NCBI RefSeq assembly: GCF_010977555.1
Contig: NZ_CP048815.1
Coordinates: forward strand, 1,852,501-1,916,500
Source: Caulobacter rhizosphaerae
GTDB lineage: Bacteria > Pseudomonadota > Alphaproteobacteria > Caulobacterales > Caulobacteraceae
Direction of reading: 5' to 3'
Length of the DNA stretch: 64,000 bases
Both the position numbers and the translations under genes were made by a program. This document shows, one piece after another, positions 9,386 to 16,417 of this stretch. Numbering within the stretch: the stretch's first letter is position 1; each line of letters starts with the position of its first letter. Below the pieces are notes generated by a model. It did not search any database and was not told where the DNA came from. It saw only the letters and a program-made list of their open reading frames with translations.

Positions 9386-9462
9386 GCCGGCTTAGCTCAG
9401 TTGGTTAGAGCGCTAGATTGTGGATCTAGAGGTCCTCGGTTCGAGCCCGAGAGCTGGTACCA
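9386..9462 (+). tRNA. tRNA-His (GTG), prophage attachment gene
   Basis: A 77-nt cloverleaf with acceptor gccggct pairing agctggt, anticodon GTG in gattgtggatc, T-loop ttcgagc and encoded CCA. The base before the acceptor is A, not G, and the discriminator is A, not C. This fits the known alphaproteobacterial clade that lost the G-1:C73 pair of tRNA-His. From 9413 onward the sequence is duplicated at 49393-49448, so the 3' half is now supplied by the prophage. Confidence 0.97.
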
Positions 9463-9468
9463 TCGCAG
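9413..9468 (+). repeat. attL core (56 bp)
   Basis: Identical to 49393-49448. It starts in the anticodon stem of tRNA-His and runs 6 nt past the CCA end. Because it restores the 3' half of the tRNA, integration leaves tRNA-His functional. Confidence 0.95.
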
Positions 9469-9474
9469 AGATTT

Positions 9475-9506
9475 GAAAAGGCTCGGCATTTATGCCGGGC
9501 CTTTTT
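9475..9506. terminator. Bidirectional terminator between tRNA-His and integrase
   Basis: A hairpin aggctcggcat / atgccgggcct is flanked by A and T tracts on its two sides, so it can end the tRNA transcript and the leftward integrase transcript. It overlaps the integrase stop codon. Confidence 0.75.
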
Positions 9507-10683
9507 CATTGGCCGCAGCGACGTTGCACTTCCGTTGCAAGTCCCGTTGCACTTCCTCAGCCGCGTCCTTGTCGCGCATCGCCAAGATCATGGCGTGGCC
9601 GTCGCGGCTCATCTTCAGTCGGTCGGCCTGGCGGCGGTATTTGGCGAAGCTGGAAGGGCTGCTGTGGCCCAGGAGCGATGCGCCCTGGGCGTCGCTGCAG
9701 CCGGCAAGCGCCGCCTCCACTCCGCGCGTGTGGCGCAGGCCGTGGAGATCGTACTCGCTGCTGTCGAGGACTTCCTCGAGCACCAGCTCGGCGACGACGT
9801 CGCCCAGGGCCTGGGCGAGGCCGCTTTCGGTGTAGCGCTGGTTCCTCGTGTTGAAGACCAGGGTGCGCGGGGGCATGGGGATGACGCCGGTTCGCCGGCG
9901 GACACCCGCTTGCCACGCCGACGCCGGCTGCTCGTCGGGCGTGGCGTTGAGCCAGCGGGTCAGCATCGGATCCTCGGGCTGGTTGACCGGGATCTTCCTC
10001 TTGCCGGAGAGAAACGCGAACTGGCCGCCTTGGCGTGCGGCCTTGGCGATCTTGACCAGGTCGCCGCGTCGCGCGCCGACGTAGCGGCCGATCGCGACTG
10101 CCCGGGCCAAGCCGTAGCGACGGGTGGCGATCGCGCGCTCGATGACGGCGGTCACCACGGCCTCGGGCCAAAGGATGTGCGGCTCGTCGGCGTCGGCCGG
10201 CCGGCGCACGCCCTTGATCATGCTGAACGGGTCAGCCTCGGCCCCGGCGGCGACCAGGGCGGGCATCAGGACGTTCTTCAGGACCTGCATGCGCATGTTG
10301 GCGGCCCGATAGCCGCGCGGCGCCCACATGGCCCGCAGCTGCTGCAGGAAGGCCGGCGTGAAGTCCTTGACCGGTACGGCGCCGAGGTCCTCTTCGAACT
10401 CGCCCAGGTACAGCTTGTAGATGGCCTTGGTCGAGTCGGCGTTGTTGAGGAAATCAGGATCCGTCAGCTCGTAGGCGCGGAGCGCCGCTGACAGGGTGCC
10501 CTTGCCGGGCTTGGGGGTGCTGTAGCGCACGATCGCCGCCTTGACCTCGGCCTCGAGCGCCGAACCGGCTTCCTCGCCAGGGGGCGGCATCGGGCTTTCC
10601 AGCCGGATGTTCGGCAGGCCCTTCTTGCGGAGGTACAGATCGACCGTGCCGTTGGGCCGGTGGACGGGGTTCACGTACTTCAT
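9490..10683 (-). CDS. int: Prophage tyrosine recombinase (integrase)
   Basis: A 397-residue phage integrase next to attL. An N-terminal arm/core-binding region is followed by the catalytic domain with the first Arg in VGARRGDL, a Lys in LSGKRK, the HGLRHTRG box, and LGHSSPSSFAKYRRQ providing the second His and the nucleophile Tyr. It should catalyse attP x attB recombination at tRNA-His. It is the last gene of the leftward operon that begins at 14348, so lysogenic control of that promoter would also control excision. Confidence 0.95.
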   Translation of the reverse strand: MKYVNPVHRPNGTVDLYLRKKGLPNIRLESPMPPPGEEAGSALEAEVKAAIVRYSTPKPGKGTLSAALRAYELTDPDFLNNADSTKAIYKLYLGEFEEDLGAVPVKDFTPAFLQQLRAMWAPRGYRAANMRMQVLKNVLMPALVAAGAEADPFSMIKGVRRPADADEPHILWPEAVVTAVIERAIATRRYGLARAVAIGRYVGARRGDLVKIAKAARQGGQFAFLSGKRKIPVNQPEDPMLTRWLNATPDEQPASAWQAGVRRRTGVIPMPPRTLVFNTRNQRYTESGLAQALGDVVAELVLEEVLDSSEYDLHGLRHTRGVEAALAGCSDAQGASLLGHSSPSSFAKYRRQADRLKMSRDGHAMILAMRDKDAAEEVQRDLQRKCNVAAANEKGPA

Positions 10684-10691
10684 CGGGGCTC

Positions 10692-10988
10692 CTACGGCCG
10701 GCGGCCGCTGGCCCGTTGGCGCACCTTCTGCAGGGCAGCGGCGGCCGGGTCCCGAGTCGTGGCGCGGTCGTCGGTTGCGTCACCGTCTTGGCGCGTCGGC
10801 AGGTTGTCAATCATGCGGTCAAGGTCTGCCCTCTTGAACAGCAGACCGCGTAGGGGCCCTAGGTCGACTTCCGTCACGCCGTTGGCGGCCGCCAGGGCAC
10901 GGAAGGGTTTCTCGCCCAGGCCGCCGCAGTAGTGGCGCGCCAGCTCCAGATCCATCATCGCCGGCCAGTCGGGGAGGGCGGTGATCAT
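10692..10988 (-). CDS. Small DNA-binding protein, candidate excisionase
   Basis: A 98-residue protein immediately upstream of int on the same strand. Its central region, with LGPLRGLLFKRADLDRMID, resembles the end of an excisionase/AlpA-type winged helix in which a basic wing is followed by R-x-DLD. The gene position supports a recombination directionality factor. No biochemical signature proves this. Confidence 0.5.
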   Translation of the reverse strand: MITALPDWPAMMDLELARHYCGGLGEKPFRALAAANGVTEVDLGPLRGLLFKRADLDRMIDNLPTRQDGDATDDRATTRDPAAAALQKVRQRASGRRP

Positions 10989-11185
10989 CGCGGCGCTCCT
11001 GGATCATGATCCGTGAGGCGGATGTAGGCTTCGGCCACCAGCGCCAGTGGGCCCAGGGCCACCAGGACGCAGCACATCCAACGGTCGACCCCAGCGCCGC
11101 CGATGTGATCGGCGATGAGCATGGCCAGCACGATGAGGCTGCCGGCGGCCCAGATCCCGCCGGCGATCTGAAGGACGGCGATCAT
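10985..11185 (-). CDS. Small prophage membrane protein
   Basis: A 66-residue protein with two predicted transmembrane helices (IAVLQIAGGIWAAGSLIVLA and WMCCVLVALGPLALVAEAY). The ATG at 11185 overlaps the stop of the gene upstream (ATGA), which fixes the start, and the stop overlaps the next start. Function unknown. Confidence 0.65.
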   Translation of the reverse strand: MIAVLQIAGGIWAAGSLIVLAMLIADHIGGAGVDRWMCCVLVALGPLALVAEAYIRLTDHDPGAPR

Positions 11186-11601
11186 CGCGGCCCCTCGAGG
11201 AGCAGCGCCGTCGGCATCTGACCCTTTTCGTAGGCCAAGGCCATTTGCGGGCCGACCCATTCGCTGACGGTTTGACCGGTGGGGAGCACCATGTCGGCGA
11301 GAAATTCGCGCTCTATCGTCGTCGCGCCTTCCCGGACAGCCTCCAGCTTGGACTTGAGGAGGAGCACCAGCAGGCGCCAGGTCCGGCGCGTTTCCTGCTC
11401 GCGGTTCTTGGCGTCGAGCTTCAGCGGGACGCTGATCCGGTACTGCCGGCCCTCCATCGTGAAGGCCAGGGCGTGCCGAGCGGTGTCCTCGTAGACGGCG
11501 ATCATGTCTGCATTCATCTTCCGCAGCATGGCCTTGGCCTCGTCCTGGGAGCGCGAAACCGGAACCTTGGTGTCTTCGGCGAAGCGACGGGTGGCGGCCA
11601 T
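11182..11601 (-). CDS. Conserved phage protein of unknown function
   Basis: A 139-residue soluble protein of a type often seen in alpha- and betaproteobacterial prophages: an N-terminal SRSQDEAKAMLRKMNAD helix, a short beta region (HALAFTMEGRQYRISVPL), a basic helix RTWRLLVLLLKSKLEAV and a C-terminal LADMVLPTGQTVSEWVGPQM. The start at 11601 overlaps the preceding stop by one base (TGATG). I know no function for the family. Confidence 0.75.
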   Translation of the reverse strand: MAATRRFAEDTKVPVSRSQDEAKAMLRKMNADMIAVYEDTARHALAFTMEGRQYRISVPLKLDAKNREQETRRTWRLLVLLLKSKLEAVREGATTIEREFLADMVLPTGQTVSEWVGPQMALAYEKGQMPTALLLEGPR

Positions 11602-12080
11602 CAGACGAACACCTCGATCCACTTCCTCACGGCTTCGCGCCCAGCGAGCGCCGCCTTCAGGCCGTCCATCCGCAACAGGATCTCGAGCGACTGCGGCATG
11701 GTCGTTCGAGGATCGGCCATCAACGCGCGCATGAGCGACTCAACGGCATTGGTGAGTTCGCCGGCGTCGGCCAGGGCCCGCGCCCGGCTGCGAACCTCCG
11801 CCAGGTGCTTGGCGAGTGCCGGTTCGGTGTTGCGCGCCAGGGCGGCGATGATCTTGGCGATGGCCAGGTGCCGCCAGCTGGCGCCGTGCTCGGCCGCCAG
11901 GCCGAGAAGCCAGGCGGACGTCGCCGCCTGCTGCTGTCGAGGAGGCCCCCGCGGTACGGTGCCGTCCCGTTCCAGGAAGTGAGCCATCTGGGAGAGATAG
12001 CTGCTCTCGAGACCCAGGACGTCCTGAGCGGCCGGCGTCGCCAGAAACGCGCGAACTGTGGCGAGGATCTCAGTGGACAT
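11601..12080 (-). CDS. Hypothetical prophage protein
   Basis: A 159-residue, mainly helical protein with no recognised motif. It belongs to the leftward early operon, with stop/start overlaps on both sides. Confidence 0.6.
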   Translation of the reverse strand: MSTEILATVRAFLATPAAQDVLGLESSYLSQMAHFLERDGTVPRGPPRQQQAATSAWLLGLAAEHGASWRHLAIAKIIAALARNTEPALAKHLAEVRSRARALADAGELTNAVESLMRALMADPRTTMPQSLEILLRMDGLKAALAGREAVRKWIEVFV

Positions 12081-12318
12081 GGCTGGAAACCTCGCCGGCG
12101 GTGTCGACGCCGATCGGCGGCGCGGTCGCGTAGCGCTCGCCGCAGAAGGGACAGAACGTGGCGACTAGGAAATAGGGGGTGTCGACCTCGTCAGCGCCGT
12201 GGCTATGGGTTTCGACCAGGGCCTGAGGATCGGCGCCGGGCGCCATTAGCGCGACAGCGACATGGGCGTTGAGCTTGGCCAAGCCGTTGTTCACATGGCG
12301 AAGGCAGTCGCAGGCCAT
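12070..12318 (-). CDS. Small Cys-rich prophage protein
   Basis: An 82-residue protein with CDC near the start and CPFCGERY near the end, suggesting a single bound zinc. The start at 12318 overlaps the stop of the DUF3850 gene (TGATG). Similar short CPFCG proteins are frequent in phage early regions, with no known role. Confidence 0.6.
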   Translation of the reverse strand: MACDCLRHVNNGLAKLNAHVAVALMAPGADPQALVETHSHGADEVDTPYFLVATFCPFCGERYATAPPIGVDTAGEVSSHVH

Positions 12319-12827
12319 CAGACGCACCGCTCGAAGATCGCCGCGGCCCGCGCATGAAACCGCGCCTCGGCCGCCGCGGCGTCCGCAACAGCGGCATGCC
12401 GGTCAGCGGCCACGGGCATGGCCTGGCGGCCGCTGGCGGGGTGGCGGTAAGCCTCGGCCATCGTCCGCGCGTTCTGGGCCCTCAGGGCGGCGCTATCGGC
12501 CTGCCGTGTGTGCCAGGCCACCAAGTCCTCGGTGGACGCGTCCTCCGGCCCTGGCGGCGTCTCCAGCCCGGGCAGAGGGCCGAACCCGATCGCGACAAAG
12601 CCGTGGACGACGCCAAACTCCTCCTCGCTGAGGAGGAACGTGATCATTCGTTCCTCGGTCTGGCCTGTGTAGGTCGTGTCGGCCGGGCTGAACTCCCGCA
12701 GCACCACCAGGTCGCCGATCGCGAACTCCCGATCGTTCTTGCGCAGCTCAAAGCGCTTATCGCCGCGCCGGATGGCCGCGAAGTGCGCTGGCCAGCATTT
12801 CAGCTCGTGGACGTTTCGGGTCTGCAC
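12318..12827 (-). CDS. DUF3850 (ASCH/PUA-like) domain protein
   Basis: A 169-residue protein. The first 85 residues match DUF3850: HELKCWPAHFAAI, FELRKNDREFAIGDLVVLREF, YTGQ and GFVAIGFG. This is an ASCH-fold, RNA-binding-type domain. The remaining half is an Ala-rich helical extension. The domain often sits in phage early operons; its substrate is unknown. Confidence 0.8.
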   Translation of the reverse strand: MQTRNVHELKCWPAHFAAIRRGDKRFELRKNDREFAIGDLVVLREFSPADTTYTGQTEERMITFLLSEEEFGVVHGFVAIGFGPLPGLETPPGPEDASTEDLVAWHTRQADSAALRAQNARTMAEAYRHPASGRQAMPVAADRHAAVADAAAAEARFHARAAAIFERCV

Positions 12828-12829
12828 GC

Positions 12830-13117
12830 TCAGGCCTCCTTGGCCGGGTCGACGGTGATGGTTTCGGTGACGCAGCTGGAGCAGAGGTCGTCATCGACCC
12901 ACCAGCAGCGGCCAGGGCAGGCGGCGTATTCCCAGCACCCGCAGATTCGGCAGGTGCGCCGGCCACGCATCTGGTTGAAGACGACGGCCTGGCCGTGGGT
13001 GAAGGCGGCGACGATCGCGCCGGCGACATCGTCGGCCGCGCCTTCCTCGAGGAGGCGTGCGGCGAGGACCTGGCCGTCGGCGATCATCGCGTGGCGAGGC
13101 GTGGCCCTGAGGCTCAT
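12830..13117 (-). CDS. Zinc-finger phage protein
   Basis: A 95-residue protein ending in a compact cysteine cluster: CRICGCWEYAACPGRCWW followed by DLCSSC. This CxxCxC...CxxxCWW...CxxC pattern recurs in small phage proteins. The ATG at 13117 overlaps the preceding stop, which decides the start. Function unknown. Confidence 0.7.
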   Translation of the reverse strand: MSLRATPRHAMIADGQVLAARLLEEGAADDVAGAIVAAFTHGQAVVFNQMRGRRTCRICGCWEYAACPGRCWWVDDDLCSSCVTETITVDPAKEA

Positions 13118-13344
13118 CGGAACAATCCCGGCTGCTCGTCGTCGACGTGGTTGGCGTTGGCCGGCCGCGGCGGCCGGCGGGTCTTGGCCAGGGCCCCGAT
13201 GATCGCCCGGCGCTGACGCCAGAGCTCCATCTGCAGGGCCTCGGCCGAGGCCATCCGCTCGCCCGGGCTGGCTACATCGGCTTCGCGCTCGCAAGCGGTC
13301 AGCAGCTGCAGCAGCAGCACCAGGTCGAGCGGCGGCCCGGTCAT
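13114..13344 (-). CDS. Small helical prophage protein
   Basis: A 76-residue protein beginning MTGPPLDLVLLLQLLTACE. It has no known domain. It lies one base after the XRE gene stop and overlaps the zinc-finger gene by 4 nt. Confidence 0.55.
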   Translation of the reverse strand: MTGPPLDLVLLLQLLTACEREADVASPGERMASAEALQMELWRQRRAIIGALAKTRRPPRPANANHVDDEQPGLFR

Positions 13345-13345
13345 T

Positions 13346-13765
13346 TCAGGCGGCGATCGCCTCGGGCGGGAGCGCAGTCGCGTCCAGGATGGCTTGAGCG
13401 ATCCGGATGACGTTGGTGCGCTGATCAGACCGCAACTGGATGAACAGTTGGGCGATCTCGAACCCGCCGTACTGGCCCAGGAGATCGAGCAGCTCCGGAG
13501 GGGTGGCGGCCTCGGCATAGTCGTCGGCCGGCAGGCCCTCGTAGAAGGACGCCGGCGTCGTCTTCAGGAACCGCGCGATCTCATAGAGCTTGGACGCGCT
13601 GACGCGGTTGGAGCCCCGCTCGTACTTCTGCACCTGCTGGAAGGTCAGGCCCAGGGCGTCGGCGAGCTTCTCCTGACTGATATTCAGGTGCCGGCGGCGC
13701 ATACGGATCATGCGGCCGACGTGGAGGTCGACCTGGTGCGGCTGGTGTTCGTCGGCCGAGGCCAT
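13346..13765 (-). CDS. XRE-family regulator, prophage copy
   Basis: A 139-residue protein with an N-terminal Cro/CI helix-turn-helix (RRRHLNISQEKLADALGL, then FQQVQKYERGSNRVSASKLYE) and a longer C-terminal helical region. It is clearly paralogous to the host regulator at 49841-50272, which shares the FQQxQKYERGxNRxSASKLYE stretch. The family resembles PraR-type alphaproteobacterial regulators. It is not the switch repressor, which lies at 14554; it may redirect host genes during lysogeny. Confidence 0.8.
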   Translation of the reverse strand: MASADEHQPHQVDLHVGRMIRMRRRHLNISQEKLADALGLTFQQVQKYERGSNRVSASKLYEIARFLKTTPASFYEGLPADDYAEAATPPELLDLLGQYGGFEIAQLFIQLRSDQRTNVIRIAQAILDATALPPEAIAA

Positions 13766-13909
13766 CTAGAGGCTCCTGTAGAGGTAGCGAAGGACGAGGA
13801 CGGCCGCGCCGGCGAAGCCGCCGATCATGGCCAGGTTGGCTAGGACCAGGATCAGCCGGACGCGAATACGCGACGCCTGCCGCCGGCCGGGCGGGATCTC
13901 AGTAATCAT
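13766..13909 (-). CDS. Small single-span membrane protein
   Basis: A 47-residue peptide with one transmembrane helix (LILVLANLAMIGGFAGAAVL) between basic flanks. Its stop is directly adjacent to the XRE start. Support comes only from its position in a gapless operon. Confidence 0.45.
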   Translation of the reverse strand: MITEIPPGRRQASRIRVRLILVLANLAMIGGFAGAAVLVLRYLYRSL

Positions 13910-14099
13910 CGATGGGGATCTCCGGAGGGCCGGCCGGGAGGGGCGGCTCGACCAGGACGGGGTAGCGAGCACCCCAGAAGGTCTGGCGGAAGGTCCGATA
14001 GACCAGGCCGTCGACCGGCGCGGGCGGGCAGTAGACCTGCCGGCGGAGCTTGGGCCCGGCGTCATTGGCGGCGACGGGCGCGCGATGAGAGGCGGCCAT
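13899..14099 (-). CDS. Small hypothetical prophage protein
   Basis: A 66-residue protein without a known domain. It starts directly after the stop of the operon's first gene and overlaps the next gene by 11 nt. Confidence 0.5.
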   Translation of the reverse strand: MAASHRAPVAANDAGPKLRRQVYCPPAPVDGLVYRTFRQTFWGARYPVLVEPPLPAGPPEIPIDDY

Positions 14100-14348
14100 C
14101 TAGGCGGCCACCAGGAAGCCGCAGGCCTGGGCGGAGGCCCATTCGACGATGCTGGGCTCGTCGAAGGGCATGCCCACCTGCAGGCAGACATCGAACAACA
14201 CGCTCTCGGCCCGGGTGGCGGCCAGGAAGGTGGTCTTGCAGGGCGTACGTTCCGCGGCCAGCTCGGCGCGCGTGAAGGCGTCCAGGGTCGAGATCAGAAC
14301 CTCCGCGACCATTTCCGGAGGCGGGGGGTGGATGGCAAATTCCGTCAT
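14100..14348 (-). CDS. First gene of the leftward prophage operon
   Basis: An 82-residue soluble protein of unknown function with start at 14348. Upstream, about 100-150 bp away, are two operator sites and a TTGACG box, making this the promoter-proximal gene of the operon that ends with int. Confidence 0.6.
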   Translation of the reverse strand: MTEFAIHPPPPEMVAEVLISTLDAFTRAELAAERTPCKTTFLAATRAESVLFDVCLQVGMPFDEPSIVEWASAQACGFLVAA

Positions 14349-14452
14349 GGGTGAACTCCGTCGCTGGGAGTCCACCCGAGGCGGCCGACGGCGAACTAGG
14401 GAGGCCGCCGTCGTTTGCAGGGCTGTGCGCCGCCCCGAGTGGACACGCATAC

Positions 14453-14503
14453 GTTCGTAGAAACCGAACAACACGTCAATAGCGATGTTCGGAAATTACG
14501 AAC
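14453..14503 (-). promoter_or_regulatory. Leftward prophage promoter with two repressor operators
   Basis: Two 17-bp dyads of the form GTTCG-N7-CGAAC lie at 14453-14469 (gttcgtagaaaccgaac) and 14487-14503 (gttcggaaattacgaac). On the minus strand a TTGACG box (14479-14474) precedes the first dyad by exactly 4 nt. The site at 14980-14996 has the same 4-nt arrangement. A repressor bound here would block the int-containing operon. Confidence 0.75.
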
Positions 14504-14553
14504 GCGCCGTTCGGCCTGGACGAATTCCAGTATCGGGGAGTCTGAGGTGGTGA

Positions 14554-14910
14554 CTAAGAGGCCCTACCAGTCCGTCGCCGCTGAACAGGGCGCACTGGCG
14601 GGAGGAAATCGATCTCGTGGACTTCTGCGCTCGCGATCTGCTGAGCCGACTTTCTCATATCTCGCAGCGCGAGCGCCTCGTTGGGCGGCAATAGTAGTTC
14701 GTACGGCCGTACATTCAGCCAATTAGACACCTGATCAACGAGCTCTTGATTATACCTCTGTCGGCCGCGCCAGAGGTCACTCGCTGTGGCCTTAGGCCAT
14801 CCAAGTTCGCGCTGTGCGTCTGCTTGGATCTTCCCGACAGCTTTGGCCCATTCGGCCAAGTACCAGCGATGGGAAAGCTCGGTTGGTGGGGTCATTTTGC
14901 GGCGGGCCAT
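14554..14910 (-). CDS. CI-like prophage repressor
   Basis: A 118-residue protein with an HTH region (GKIQADAQRELGWPKATAS and DLWRGRQRYNQELVDQVS) and the ending NWLNVRPYELLLPP typical of XRE repressors. It has no peptidase domain, so induction would not be by RecA-stimulated self-cleavage. It is divergent from the Cro-like gene, and the shared gap holds a near-perfect operator. The first of two close in-frame starts was chosen; 14895 is the alternative. Confidence 0.75.
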   Translation of the reverse strand: MARRKMTPPTELSHRWYLAEWAKAVGKIQADAQRELGWPKATASDLWRGRQRYNQELVDQVSNWLNVRPYELLLPPNEALALRDMRKSAQQIASAEVHEIDFLPPVRPVQRRRTGRAS

Positions 14911-14969
14911 ACGCAAGGATGGCCCCTGCAGAAGGCTTGCGTCGTTCCACCCAGTACGATCAAGGCGCC

Positions 14970-14998
14970 TTGACGTTGTGTTCGTATAATACGAACAC
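14970..14998. promoter_or_regulatory. Divergent repressor/cro promoter with operator
   Basis: TTGACG (14970-14975) is followed 4 nt later by the 17-bp dyad gttcgtataatacgaac (14980-14996), which extends to a 21-bp palindrome. The centre of the dyad is TATAAT on the plus strand and TATTAT on the minus strand, so one site can supply -10-like elements for both directions. The cro-like ATG is only 11 nt past the dyad, implying an almost leaderless rightward transcript. Confidence 0.75.
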
Positions 14999-15007
14999 TC
15001 GCAAACT

Positions 15008-15298
15008 ATGTCGCTAGAGTCGTTTCGCAAACAGCAGGGATTGTCGCAGCTCGCAGTCGCGCGGGCGCTTGGATATCGGTCCAAAGGTTACCTCAGCGAC
15101 ATCGAGGGCGGAAAGCAGTCTTGCCCGATCCGGCTTGGACTCCAGATTGAGGAATGGTCGAAGGGCCAGGTCCCGGCCTTGTCGCTGGTCGACGCCGAGG
15201 ACGCCGCCCTCCTCAGGCGCTTCGCTGCCAGACAGGCGGGTCCCGCCGAACCTCGATCGATCCAAGATCGTCCGTCGACGATCGGCGGCCACGCATGA
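15008..15298 (+). CDS. Cro-like XRE regulator
   Basis: A 96-residue HTH protein (FRKQQGLSQLAVARALGY, then GYLSDIEGGKQSCP) read rightward from the operator region opposite the repressor. Position and size fit a Cro-type lytic switch protein. Its stop overlaps the next rightward start by 4 nt. Confidence 0.75.
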   Translation: MSLESFRKQQGLSQLAVARALGYRSKGYLSDIEGGKQSCPIRLGLQIEEWSKGQVPALSLVDAEDAALLRRFAARQAGPAEPRSIQDRPSTIGGHA

Positions 15299-15588
15299 CA
15301 ACGGCTCGGCTCAGCCGCAACGAGATACGCCGGCGCCTGGCCGCTCTGCGTCGGCGGTCTCGGGGCACGGATGTCTTCACGACCGTTCAGTTCGACGGTG
15401 GCCCTTCGATCAACGCAGCATCTGCTCCAACAGCGCAGCACAGCGCCGAAACGTCTCGGCGGTCTGTTCAGGATGCGCAAGGTCGGGAGATAGATCCGAA
15501 TAGTGATCCCCTCGCTCAATACATCCTGCGAGGGCTTCGTAGTCTTTCTGGATTGTTTGGACTCGGCCGGGGGCGAGATCATGAATGA
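15295..15588 (+). CDS. Possible small basic protein downstream of cro
   Basis: A 97-residue frame beginning MTTARLSRNEIRRRLAALRR, linked to the cro-like gene by an ATGA overlap. The second half has weak codon bias and overlaps a plausible gene on the other strand (15410-15673), so the two calls compete. Confidence 0.35.
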   Translation: MTTARLSRNEIRRRLAALRRRSRGTDVFTTVQFDGGPSINAASAPTAQHSAETSRRSVQDAQGREIDPNSDPLAQYILRGLRSLSGLFGLGRGRDHE

Positions 15589-15673
15589 TCCAGCCCAGAT
15601 CGCAGACCAGGCTCTCCAGCGCGCGGACGCGCGCCTCGAGCTCGCGCGCCGAACGGCCACCTTCGTCGGCCAT
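15410..15673 (-). CDS. Small coiled-coil prophage protein
   Basis: An 87-residue protein with heptad-like ELEARVRALESLVCDLGW and a second helix near the C-terminus. Its composition looks more protein-like than that of the overlapping plus-strand frames, but it faces away from both neighbours. No function is recognised. Confidence 0.5.
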   Translation of the reverse strand: MADEGGRSARELEARVRALESLVCDLGWIIHDLAPGRVQTIQKDYEALAGCIERGDHYSDLSPDLAHPEQTAETFRRCAALLEQMLR

Positions 15674-15781
15674 CTCTCTTTCTCCGTGGGTTGTCTCGCA
15701 ACTCCCACGAAGAGGCGCCCCGTCGATTCGCGCCAGCGGGTCGGCGGGGATCGCCCCGCCCCGATCGGCGGCCGGGCATGA
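15581..15781 (+). CDS. Possible small protein in the cro transcript
   Basis: A 66-residue frame whose start overlaps the preceding rightward frame by 8 nt and whose stop overlaps the next by 4 nt. The chained overlaps argue for an operon; the opposite-strand gene argues against it. Confidence 0.3.
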   Translation: MNDPAQIADQALQRADARLELARRTATFVGHLSFSVGCLATPTKRRPVDSRQRVGGDRPAPIGGRA

Positions 15782-16002
15782 ACGGTCATTTGTTCCAGAT
15801 CGTGGCCAACCACCTGCCGTGGATCACAGCCGCGGTCCAGGTGGCTAACCTGGTGCTCCTGATCTGGATCGCTGTCAGCCAGCGACGGCTCTACCGGTCC
15901 CTGCAGCGGGGCCAGGCGCTCCAGCTGGGCAGTATTCGCATCCAGCTTGCATTGCCCTATACGGACGCCGCCGCCGACGAGGATGCACCTCGTGTCCACT
16001 GA
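15778..16002 (+). CDS. Small prophage membrane protein
   Basis: A 74-residue protein with one transmembrane helix (WITAAVQVANLVLLIWIAVS) and a basic cytoplasmic tail. The ATG is preceded by gatcggcggccgggc, closely resembling the sequence before 15295. Unknown function; it could be a superinfection-exclusion type membrane protein, but nothing specific shows this. Confidence 0.5.
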   Translation: MNGHLFQIVANHLPWITAAVQVANLVLLIWIAVSQRRLYRSLQRGQALQLGSIRIQLALPYTDAAADEDAPRVH

Positions 16003-16108
16003 TCGGCCGGCAACCATCATCGAGCTTTCCGCGCGGGCCGTCGCTGGCGTGGCGGAGAGGCGCCCGGCCGGGTCCCCCCATGAGACCGGCCGGGCGCAGC
16101 TGACGGCG

Positions 16109-16417
16109 CTAGGTCTGGGTCGGCGGCCGGTCCTGGCCGCGTTCGAACAGCTCGATCCGCTTGCGCAGGATCTCGTCCTCGAACGCGAAGGCGCGATCGA
16201 CGCGGCCGGCCTCGAGCTGCTGGAGCCGCAGCCGGTCCAGCTGCAGCATCCTGTCGAACCGGCCCGGGGCCAGGTCCTCAACCGCGCGCATCATCTCCAC
16301 CAGGACGGTGCCCATCGCCAACAGGGTCAGCTCGTTCGGGGTCAGCGCCCCGTCGCCCTGGGTGAGCACCTGATCCGCGGCCCTGGCCTTGCGCCCAGGC
16401 TTCTTCTTCTCAACCAC
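16109..16417 (-). CDS. Prophage coiled-coil protein
   Basis: A 102-residue protein from a GTG start, with a Lys/Arg-rich head (EKKKPGRKAR) and amphipathic helices (FDRMLQLDRLRLQQLEAGRV and EDEILRKRIELFERG). A longer upstream reading exists but has a random-looking composition. Function unknown. Confidence 0.5.
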   Translation of the reverse strand: MVEKKKPGRKARAADQVLTQGDGALTPNELTLLAMGTVLVEMMRAVEDLAPGRFDRMLQLDRLRLQQLEAGRVDRAFAFEDEILRKRIELFERGQDRPPTQT

